This document shows positions 1-5,761 of a stretch of 9,330 nucleotides of DNA, piece after piece. Made by a program: the position numbers and the translations under genes. This DNA comes from an archaeon. GTDB taxonomy: Archaea; Asgardarchaeota; Hermodarchaeia; Hermodarchaeales; Hermodarchaeaceae. The stretch spans positions 1-9,330 of the forward strand of contig JABXGU010000837.1 of the NCBI GenBank assembly GCA_016550415.1. The letters are read 5' to 3'. The notes under the pieces were generated by a model, which worked only from the letters and a program-made list of their open reading frames with translations, had not been told where the DNA came from and ran no database searches. Numbering within the stretch: position 1 is the stretch's first letter; the number at the start of each line of letters is the position of its first letter.

Positions 1-2339
1 AAGAGAAACAGTATACGCTAGAATCTCTAACAGAATTTGATACAGAAATAGAAAGTGAAAAATCCTGGCTCGGGGTGATGTGGTCGGGTGACTATCGAGG
101 AGTTCAAATTGGTTCTCTAGCTGGTGCCACTGAGGAACCAAATGAAGAAACATACACAGTTCCATCAAATGATGATCTCACTATTCCAGCCTTCTTCACA
201 GTCTTCACCAAGGCCGCACGAGAAGGCAATATACTCCCAGGCTATGTTTTCCCAGTGACCTTTGGCATTTACGCAGGAAATCCACTTGAACCAATTGCCA
301 CTCAAACAATCTACTTCAAAATTGCCAGTCGCCCCAAATTATTACAGGCTGGTACAGATTGGACTTCTGATGTGGGACACACTTGGGAAGAGACCTTCAG
401 TATCGTCTATGACAAGGGAGCCCATATACCTCGGTATGTACCTCGCTTTGCACCTGAATTCGAATCAAAGGAATATGTCAATCCTGAAAACCTTACTCCA
501 ACAATATCAATGGGTTCAGATGCTGTAGAACTAACAAAGTTTCTTAAGAATGTCCCCTCCCGATTTACACTTCGATATCGTGGCAAACGGAGTCAGCACC
601 CAGATCCCAACTTTAAAGTCGAAAATGAAATCACACTCGAAGTGCCAATCCCTGGTCCAGTTGGTGGTGAATATGAATTCCTTAAGATTAGATTCCCCAC
701 CCGTAGTATGTCTGCAGAAGAACTAGAAATCCCCCGCCTACGCAATGGGGTTAATTTCCAGGAGCTTTTCTATGGGACAGTCTTCATTGGTGATTCGAAG
801 ATTGATGGAGAATATTTCATCTATCGTCTTTGGTGTTGCTTTGAACCGGGAGAGTATGAGCCAGCACCAGGTGCAACATACCGGCAAGGCTGGACTAACC
901 ACAGACTGGATATCTTTCTAGACCCCAAAACTTGGGAGCCTCGATTGCTGGTCACCGACTATTACATAAAATACGATGACAATCATGGAGAATGGGTTGA
1001 AGCACTTTACAACTTCAAAGCAGCCAGTTCCACTCTCTTTGGTATACGACGTCTTTCAGCGAACTTGTATCGTGAATCAGAACCAAAACGCTTTCATAAG
1101 CAATTAGAGCGCGAACTCCTTCGTTCCCTTGCTCCTCTTGGTTTGAATAAAACCGCGCCCCTGAAAGTAACTGGCTTTAAGCTAGCCCAACGATTTGGTT
1201 TCATTGATCTTATCCGAATAAGTTGGGCACGGGATAAACTCGATGGACCAGTTGTATGTAAGCCATTACGTGCTCATCTTTTCCGTGACTATTGGAGCAA
1301 TCGATATGAACATGGTCTTTATCGATCAAACTGGCGCGGTAGTTCTGCAGAGAATAGATATGAAATGCGTTCTTTAGATCGAACAGGAGGAAAATCGAAA
1401 TATGTCAGAGGTGTCGATGAAATCCTCATCCCCCATGAAGTCGCCATCGCACCTCGTGGAAAAGATCGGTGTGACCTGATTGTCGAACCTCCAAGTGATG
1501 ATAAGGAACATATTATTATTCGGAATGTTATCAACCCTCGTAAAATTGAACTTTGGACTCGTCCCCATATTAGTTTCAGTCGCCGCTTCAACTTTTTCGC
1601 TAAGCACTTTGGAAGGCCGCCGCGTATCCATACCAGCAGCCTTTACCTTTACAGTACTCGCCGAGAATTAAATCCCTATTATAAAGGAGAAACCAGGGGC
1701 AAAGACCAGTGGATTCACTTCCCTGAAAACAACTACTGGAACGGAAAACAATGGGTATCAATCCCTGATGAACTACATGAGAGACTCCCTCCAGAAAATC
1801 TCTCAACAGGCATAAACAGCTGGCTTGAAGCAGACACTTACTGGGTCTTTAGGGTGGTCTGGCACTGGCGCTTAGAGTTCACCCTACCTTTACCCCATGA
1901 AGATTGGGAACGAGCAGACATCTGGGTAAATGCTCGTACTGGCACTATTGAATGGATAACCAGTGATTACCACTGGAGAGAACTATGGTACGAAACAAGC
2001 GCTAAAATTCAAGAAATAAACCCAATCATTGATTTCCTCTTCAACTGGAACACACCTGAACCACTTACAGTAAAGGATGGTGCACAAGTACACCAATCAA
2101 TTGTCCCCTATTTTGGTGAGAGCCAAAAGATTGGTGAGTTTGCTGACCAGCTTCCATGGATGTTTGCTCGATATCGACTAGGATGTGAGCATCTTCATCA
2201 ACTTCATGCCTCATGGTGGGGTCACCACAAGGTGAAGATAACCTATGGTTTTCTTCTATTTCTGATAGTCTTGTTCCTTCTGTTTGCCACACCTATTGGC
2301 TCTCTTCTCTTTCAGTTCTTCTTCTCTTGGATTCCCTAG
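1..2339 (+). CDS. Large unrecognised protein with C-terminal membrane anchor (5' end outside window)
   Basis: I do not recognise this family. The first GTG in frame is at 75, but the frame is open without a stop from base 3 to the window edge. The upstream codons read like protein (EKQYTLESLTEF, then SWLGV), so the true start lies left of the window and the 75 start should not be trusted. Counting from 75, residues 1-85 look like the end of a beta-sandwich domain (alternating strands ending TIYFKIA). Residues 90-210 look like a second beta-rich domain. The middle and C-terminal parts are rich in Trp, Tyr and Arg. Residues 246-310 and 588-640 share a pattern and may be a duplicated unit. Residues 722-750 form one strongly hydrophobic segment just before the stop, so the protein is probably membrane-bound by its C-terminus. 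No catalytic motif is visible. It is followed 69 bases later by the acyl-CoA dehydrogenase gene on the same strand, but nothing links the two functionally. Confidence 0.85.
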   Translation, partial: EKQYTLESLTEFDTEIESEKSWLGVMWSGDYRGVQIGSLAGATEEPNEETYTVPSNDDLTIPAFFTVFTKAAREGNILPGYVFPVTFGIYAGNPLEPIATQTIYFKIASRPKLLQAGTDWTSDVGHTWEETFSIVYDKGAHIPRYVPRFAPEFESKEYVNPENLTPTISMGSDAVELTKFLKNVPSRFTLRYRGKRSQHPDPNFKVENEITLEVPIPGPVGGEYEFLKIRFPTRSMSAEELEIPRLRNGVNFQELFYGTVFIGDSKIDGEYFIYRLWCCFEPGEYEPAPGATYRQGWTNHRLDIFLDPKTWEPRLLVTDYYIKYDDNHGEWVEALYNFKAASSTLFGIRRLSANLYRESEPKRFHKQLERELLRSLAPLGLNKTAPLKVTGFKLAQRFGFIDLIRISWARDKLDGPVVCKPLRAHLFRDYWSNRYEHGLYRSNWRGSSAENRYEMRSLDRTGGKSKYVRGVDEILIPHEVAIAPRGKDRCDLIVEPPSDDKEHIIIRNVINPRKIELWTRPHISFSRRFNFFAKHFGRPPRIHTSSLYLYSTRRELNPYYKGETRGKDQWIHFPENNYWNGKQWVSIPDELHERLPPENLSTGINSWLEADTYWVFRVVWHWRLEFTLPLPHEDWERADIWVNARTGTIEWITSDYHWRELWYETSAKIQEINPIIDFLFNWNTPEPLTVKDGAQVHQSIVPYFGESQKIGEFADQLPWMFARYRLGCEHLHQLHASWWGHHKVKITYGFLLFLIVLFLLFATPIGSLLFQFFFSWIP
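2238..2324 (+). other. C-terminal transmembrane anchor of the large unknown protein
   Basis: About 29 residues (722-750 counted from base 75) are nearly all Leu, Phe, Ile, Val and Ala, with a central TPIG that may kink the helix. The N-side flank carries HHKVK and the C-side flank (FFFSWIP) has no positive charge. By the positive-inside rule this favours a tail-anchored orientation with the large domain in the cytoplasm. The missing N-terminus could overturn this if it contains a signal peptide. Confidence 0.7.
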
Positions 2340-2343
2340 TTCA

Positions 2344-2357
2344 AAACGTGAACGTTT
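2344..2357. promoter_or_regulatory. 14-bp inverted repeat overlapping the candidate promoter of the dehydrogenase gene
   Basis: AAACGT and ACGTTT are perfect inverted arms around a 2-base centre (GA). The repeat lies just after the stop of the preceding gene and overlaps TTTAAA at 2355-2360, the best TATA-like box upstream of the TTG start at 2409. A dimeric regulator bound here would compete with TBP/TFB. No rho-independent-like T tract follows, so a terminator is less likely. The role as an operator is inference. Confidence 0.35.
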
Positions 2358-2360
2358 AAA
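2355..2360 (+). promoter_or_regulatory. Candidate archaeal TATA box for the 3-hydroxyacyl-CoA dehydrogenase gene
   Basis: TTTAAA is preceded by GAACG, a weak purine-containing BRE-like stretch. A start about 25 bases downstream (near 2383) would give a leader of roughly 25 bases that contains the GAGGTG ribosome site. It was called by eye from spacing and composition only. Confidence 0.3.
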
Positions 2361-2395
2361 GCTGAACTAATACACCTAATGTACCTCTGCATATT

Positions 2396-2401
2396 GAGGT
2401 G
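2396..2401 (+). promoter_or_regulatory. Shine-Dalgarno site GAGGTG that fixes the TTG start
   Basis: GAGGTG matches the archaeal anti-SD (the complement of GGAGGTGA) and sits 7 bases before TTG at 2409. An in-frame TGA at 2400-2402 leaves only AAG, AAA and TTG before the coding sequence. The next Met codon falls inside the GAGLMG NAD-binding loop. TTG at 2409 is therefore the only workable start. Confidence 0.8.
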
Positions 2402-2408
2402 AAAGAAA

Positions 2409-3605
2409 TTGAAAGCTGAGGATGTTAAGAACATTGCAGTTCTGGGCGCTGGATTGATGGGACATGGAATTGCCCAAAGCTTTGCCCAAGCAGGCTATCA
2501 TGTTAAACTTGTCGATATCAAGGAAGAATTTGTTCAAGCTGGTCTCGGAAAAATCCAGTGGAGTCTTGGTAAGCTTCTTGAAAAAGGGCGTATCTCACAG
2601 GATACTCACGATGCAACCATCAAACGGCTTATGACTGAAACAGATCGAGCCAAGGGCGTAAAAGATGCTGACCTCGTCGTAGAAGCAATTCCTGAAAAAC
2701 TTGATTTGAAGCAAAAGGTCTTTGCTGGACTTGAGAAGGAAACATCTGAGCAAACCATTCTTGCTACTAATACAAGCTCCCTTCCGATCACCGAAATCGC
2801 TGAAGCAACTCAACGACCTGGAAAGGTTGTAGGTATGCACTTTTTCTCCCCAGTCCAACTAATGAACATAGTTGAAATCATCAAGGGTGAGAAGACAAAG
2901 GATGATGTTGCCCAAGTCATCTTTGACCTGACTGAGAAGATTGGAAAAGCACCAGTTATGTGCAATAAAGATGTTCCTGGCTTCATAGCAAATGGTGTGA
3001 TGATGTTTCCCCTAAACTTTGTAGGGCAACTCGTTGACACTGGCAAATTCACGGTTGAGGAGATTGACTCTGCAACTCATCTTAATATGGGTCTTCGCAT
3101 GGGCGTGTTTGGCCTACTCGATTTTGTAGGAATCGATACTGCATATAATATACTAAAATTCATGGCTACTCGAATCTCTGGTATGAAGGTAGCCCGATGC
3201 ATTGAAGAACAAGTAGAACGTGGTGAATTTGGGGTAAAGACCGGAAAGGGCTTCTATGAATATCCAACGAACCGATGGCAAGTACCATCATCATGGTCAC
3301 AAGAGCTGGCAAGTAAATTTGATGGTCAAATGATTGCAGCTGTGGCAATCAACCGAGCTGCTGAACTAGTGCATGATAAGGTGGCATCACCTGCTGACAT
3401 TGATAAAACATTGAAAATGGGATTCAATTTGCCACTGGGCATGTTAGAGATTGCTGACTCATTGGGCATTGATGCAGTAGTCTCAACACTGCAGCACATT
3501 GCATCTGAATACGACAAATTCTATTCGCCACATCCACTTCTTCTAAAAATGGTTAAGGACGGACATCTTGGACGTAAAACAAAGCAGGGCTTCTTCACCT
3601 ACTAG
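2409..3605 (+). CDS. 3-hydroxyacyl-CoA dehydrogenase (NAD-dependent), archaeal type with duplicated C-terminal domain
   Basis: It oxidises (S)-3-hydroxyacyl-CoA to 3-oxoacyl-CoA with NAD, or the reverse, in the cytoplasm; this is a step of fatty-acid beta-oxidation or of crotonyl/3-hydroxybutyryl-CoA pathways. Residues 8-185 are a Rossmann domain with GAGLMG (13-18), VEAIPE (91-96) and NTSS (121-124). The catalytic dyad is His144 in HFFSP and Glu156, spaced 12 apart as in characterised enzymes. A first 3HCDH C-terminal domain (about 188-285) ends in KTGKGFYEYP. A second one (about 303-398) has the INRAAEL...SPADID pattern and ends in KTKQGFFTY. Archaeal relatives often continue into an enoyl-CoA hydratase domain (about 650 aa in total); this 398-residue protein stops before it. 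The first C-domain reads GFIANG where GFIxNR is usual. It is a single-gene unit with its own SD; no other beta-oxidation gene is in view. The family call is very secure, the in vivo substrate is not. Confidence 0.95.
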   Translation: MKAEDVKNIAVLGAGLMGHGIAQSFAQAGYHVKLVDIKEEFVQAGLGKIQWSLGKLLEKGRISQDTHDATIKRLMTETDRAKGVKDADLVVEAIPEKLDLKQKVFAGLEKETSEQTILATNTSSLPITEIAEATQRPGKVVGMHFFSPVQLMNIVEIIKGEKTKDDVAQVIFDLTEKIGKAPVMCNKDVPGFIANGVMMFPLNFVGQLVDTGKFTVEEIDSATHLNMGLRMGVFGLLDFVGIDTAYNILKFMATRISGMKVARCIEEQVERGEFGVKTGKGFYEYPTNRWQVPSSWSQELASKFDGQMIAAVAINRAAELVHDKVASPADIDKTLKMGFNLPLGMLEIADSLGIDAVVSTLQHIASEYDKFYSPHPLLLKMVKDGHLGRKTKQGFFTY

Positions 3606-3851
3606 GAGTGTTACTAGGAATAATGGATGTAGATGAAGAATACTCTAGTTGATTTGAGTCGCCCTCAGAAACTTCCCTTGGAGCTTATATGAAGATGACA
3701 TTCTATTGAGGTCCAGGATCTGAACCAGGTTGCGGAGGATACACGATAATCACCGAAGGCTAGCTCCTGAGTTTGGTACTTAAACCCAAAAATCTAGGGT
3801 GACGGAGAGCAATTTTACATTGAGGAAAGTCAGTAAAGCAAATGTACCTGC
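3606..3851. other. Convergent intergenic region, no convincing gene
   Basis: It lies between the 3' ends of the dehydrogenase (+) and the protease (-). No frame on either strand gives a credible protein. There is a hairpin at 3710-3726 (GGTCCAG / CTGAACC, one mismatch, 3-base loop). There is also a weaker one with TTTGG at 3772-3776 and CCAAA at 3786-3790. TACTAGGA occurs twice (3600-3607 and 3612-3619), overlapping the dehydrogenase stop. No T tract marks a clear terminator. A small RNA cannot be ruled out but no known class is recognisable. Confidence 0.5.
3710..3726 (+). repeat. Short hairpin in the convergent gap
   Basis: A 7-bp stem with one C-A mismatch closes a GAT loop. It stands about 105 bases after the dehydrogenase stop. 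It could stabilise a 3' end or belong to a small RNA, but a stem of this length can occur by chance. Confidence 0.3.
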
Positions 3852-5549
3852 CTAATTGTTCATTTCGTGAACAGATTGACTTTTACGACGCCTTCGAACC
3901 GTAATGACGATAAGAGCTCCACTAGTGATGGATGCTAAAGGAATTACTATCAACAACCAATGCACAGTGGGCATGAAATCGTGAGAATCAGGTAAACCGT
4001 CACTATCTGTATCTGGATTTGCTGGATTAGTACCCAACATTATTTCTGTATAATCTGGAAGACCGTCACCGTCAGAGTCCTCTGAGTGAGGATTTGTACC
4101 CCAAAGAAATTCATCAAAGTTGACCAGTTGATCATTATCAGGATCTTCTTGGCTATCATCTGAAAAAACATCTAGTCCGTATTGGTGTTCCCAGCCATCT
4201 GACATCCCATCTCCCTCAGTATCAAAATTCACAGGGTTTGTAAATAGGGTGAACTCCTCGAAATTTGTAAGTCCATCATCATCAGTATCTTCTGTTCCAT
4301 CAGGAATTGCAGGGTTCAGTCCGAACATGTTTTCCCAATAAGTTGGAAGATTATCGTTATCGGGATCAGAATGGTTGAGAGCAACTGGGAGTACAGGGTC
4401 GCCAAAACAGGTTAATCCATAAACCCAATGTGGAGAATCTGGCCACTCAGCTGAAGGATACACCGCAGTTTGTAACCAAGATGTGAGTGATATTCCCAGA
4501 CCATTACCTTGAGCAAGTTCAGAATAAAATTCTAAGAAATCATACATAGAGCCTGTTTTGCTGGAGGCGATAAGAGCTAGGGGTCCGCTGTCTGCAAAAA
4601 GATAAGCTCCAGCAAGGTGGTTTGTATATCGATAGTCTGCCGGAGAACATGCGAAAAGATTGGCGAACAGAACATCTGGTTTCTTATCAAAAATATCCTG
4701 TGACTCAACATATGTCCAATGCCCAGCAACTCGAAATGCATGTCTTAGGGGATTGGAATGAGCACCTACCAATACAAACTCATAGCCTTCATCAAGTTCG
4801 TCCAGATAGGCAGAAGCTGTTGTCTCAGAAGGATCGTTAACAAGTTTTCCATCTGAGTAGACTTGTGTGGACTGAAAATGCCAAGTTGCTGCGAGACCAG
4901 TCCAATCATCATCTACAAAGGTTAACACACGTTGAGGTAGGCGTAGTTGTCCTCGCCTGTAAAGAGAATTTCTGGCAAAGTATTTTTTCAGCAATGATAC
5001 AGAATCACCAAAGCCAGTGAGCGAAGATGGATATAGCCGCCCAAGAAAGATATCAGGCTCCTTTGCTCCTTCATGCCAGTCAAGGATGCCATCAACATCA
5101 AGATCGTAGAAAACCCCATCCAAGTCCATAAAATAGAGGTCGATGGGAAAAATCTCATAGGATCCATCTGAAGGCATCTTGAAAAGAGGAGCTGAAAGGT
5201 TACCCACAAGAAGACAACCGACCATTCCTTCAGCATAATATTGTTGGAGAAGCTGACGAATTTCTGACGGTTCTGAAGCAGCACTAATAGTTACAATTTC
5301 AACAGTGAATCCTTGGTACCCTACCTCAATTACCCAACAACATAATTCCCTAATAATATCATTATAGAGTGAATCTTCAACAAGAACCAAGAGCTGAAGA
5401 CCTTCATTGTTCCCATTTACTGGAGCTTTTCTGTGATGATGAAATTCTGGAAGATCTGAAAGCAATTCACTAGCGAAGAAATTATCATGGATACATAGGG
5501 GGAAAGCAATAAGAATGGCTAGTACCCCGACGATAAGCTCATTTCGCAT
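3852..5549 (-). CDS. Secreted, membrane-anchored C25 (gingipain-like) cysteine peptidase with TSP3-type calcium repeats
   Basis: It is predicted to cleave proteins or peptides outside the cell while tethered to the membrane. ATG at 5549 follows GAGGG (5556-5560) with a 6-base spacer. Residues 5-27 are a signal peptide or N-terminal membrane segment. Residues 50-390 resemble the caspase-fold C25 domain: the acidic DLYFMDLDGVFYDLDVDG stretch (137-154), the FLGRLYP motif (168-174), a probable catalytic His264 in VGAHS, a probable catalytic Cys301 in LFACSPADY, and the closing FGDPVLPV (382-389). Residues 395-525 hold about six Asp-rich loops of the DxDxDGL type. Residues 531-551 form a transmembrane helix followed by RRRRK (552-556), giving an outside-facing catalytic domain. 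The long propeptide of bacterial gingipains is absent; only about 25 residues separate signal and catalytic region. The catalytic residues are assigned by motif, and the cleavage specificity is unknown. Confidence 0.85.
   Translation of the reverse strand: MRNELIVGVLAILIAFPLCIHDNFFASELLSDLPEFHHHRKAPVNGNNEGLQLLVLVEDSLYNDIIRELCCWVIEVGYQGFTVEIVTISAASEPSEIRQLLQQYYAEGMVGCLLVGNLSAPLFKMPSDGSYEIFPIDLYFMDLDGVFYDLDVDGILDWHEGAKEPDIFLGRLYPSSLTGFGDSVSLLKKYFARNSLYRRGQLRLPQRVLTFVDDDWTGLAATWHFQSTQVYSDGKLVNDPSETTASAYLDELDEGYEFVLVGAHSNPLRHAFRVAGHWTYVESQDIFDKKPDVLFANLFACSPADYRYTNHLAGAYLFADSGPLALIASSKTGSMYDFLEFYSELAQGNGLGISLTSWLQTAVYPSAEWPDSPHWVYGLTCFGDPVLPVALNHSDPDNDNLPTYWENMFGLNPAIPDGTEDTDDDGLTNFEEFTLFTNPVNFDTEGDGMSDGWEHQYGLDVFSDDSQEDPDNDQLVNFDEFLWGTNPHSEDSDGDGLPDYTEIMLGTNPANPDTDSDGLPDSHDFMPTVHWLLIVIPLASITSGALIVITVRRRRKSQSVHEMNN
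3882..3959 (-). other. C-terminal membrane helix plus RRRRK basic cluster of the peptidase
   Basis: Residues 531-551 are a 21-residue hydrophobic helix (starting WLLIVIPLA) followed at once by RRRRK. This is a stop-transfer signal with the tail in the cytoplasm. The same three-part plan is also used by archaeosortase-type sorting tails, but no known recognition motif such as PGF is visible before the helix, so simple anchoring is the default reading. Confidence 0.75.
3975..4367 (-). repeat. Tandem thrombospondin type 3-like calcium-binding repeats within the peptidase
   Basis: Protein residues 395-525 contain six Asp-rich loops: DPDNDNLP, DTDDDGLT, DTEGDGMS, DPDNDQLV, DSDGDGLP and DTDSDGLP. 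Most are followed by an aromatic/Glu helix start (NFEEF, GWEHQ, NFDEF, DYTEI) and a GLNP- or GTNP-like turn. Repeats of this kind bind Ca2+ and form a stiff rod in known surface proteins. Here they would hold the catalytic domain away from the membrane. Confidence 0.8.
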
Positions 5550-5555
5550 TGAATG

Positions 5556-5560
5556 CCCTC
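5556..5560 (-). promoter_or_regulatory. Ribosome binding site of the peptidase gene
   Basis: On the minus strand GAGGG precedes the ATG at 5549 by 6 bases. This supports the start that also gives a clean N-terminal signal peptide. Confidence 0.65.
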
Positions 5561-5589
5561 GTGCGAGTCTAGCATGGACTTAGGAAACT

Positions 5590-5596
5590 CATAAAG
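5590..5596 (-). promoter_or_regulatory. Candidate TATA box for the peptidase gene
   Basis: On the minus strand the sequence reads GGAAGCTTTATGAG: a purine-rich BRE-like GGAAG followed by CTTTATG. Initiation about 25 bases downstream (near 5567) would give a leader of about 17 bases that includes the GAGGG site. An alternative T/A-rich box lies at 5606-5613. It was called by eye. Confidence 0.35.
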
Positions 5597-5630
5597 CTTC
5601 CTTGCATTTTAGAAAAACCATTTCCAAAAG

Positions 5631-5640
5631 TCATTAATGA
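5631..5640. promoter_or_regulatory. Perfect 10-bp palindrome TCATTAATGA in the divergent promoter region
   Basis: It lies in the 212-base gap between the divergently oriented peptidase and MFS genes, about 35 bases upstream of the peptidase TATA candidate and about 70 bases upstream of the MFS one. The position suits an operator serving either or both genes. The symmetry does not extend beyond 10 bp and the AT-rich context makes chance occurrence possible. Confidence 0.3.
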
Positions 5641-5712
5641 AATACGTTATTACTCATCTAAGTATGTGTGTTCTATGGAGCAGCTTTCTATGCTTGCCAC
5701 CTACAATTGAAA

Positions 5713-5719
5713 TTAAATA
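5713..5719 (+). promoter_or_regulatory. Candidate TATA box for the MFS gene
   Basis: TTAAATA is preceded by purine-rich TGAAA, a BRE-like element. A start near 5740-5745 would leave a leader of about 20 bases that includes GGGAG. It is embedded among three copies of ACAATT (5703-5708, 5719-5724, 5727-5732). Confidence 0.4.
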
Positions 5720-5748
5720 CAATTACACAATTAACTGCCAAATTACTC

Positions 5749-5753
5749 GGGAG
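5749..5753 (+). promoter_or_regulatory. Shine-Dalgarno site that supports the GTG start of the MFS gene
   Basis: GGGAG stands 8 bases before GTG at 5762. An in-frame TAA at 5732-5734 bounds the frame, no ATG, GTG or TTG lies between it and 5762, and the next Met is residue 15. GTG at 5762 is therefore the best start. Confidence 0.7.
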
Positions 5754-5761
5754 TTGCTCTT

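Noticed and set aside
1319..1806. Several antisense and alternate-frame open stretches inside the large unknown gene
   Set aside because: They are shadows of a continuous 2.3-kb frame. They lack ribosome sites and protein-like composition.
3606..3851. RNase P RNA or SRP RNA in the convergent gap (words like GAGGAAAGTC, AGATGAA, CCGAAGGCTAGC, CCAGGTTGC)
   Set aside because: The words are in the wrong order for RNase P RNA (the 5' motif is near the 3' end), other conserved regions are missing, the SRP helix 8 GGAAGG/AGCAG pattern is absent, and no long pairing closes the region.
3882..3900. tRNA T-loop-like GGTTCGAAGGCG on the minus strand
   Set aside because: It lies inside the peptidase tail coding for VRRRRK. 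No acceptor, D or anticodon arms can be built around it.
5582..5602. AGGAA / TTCCT inverted arms around the peptidase TATA candidate
   Set aside because: The arms are only 5 bp with an 11-base gap, easily due to chance. Not listed as a feature.
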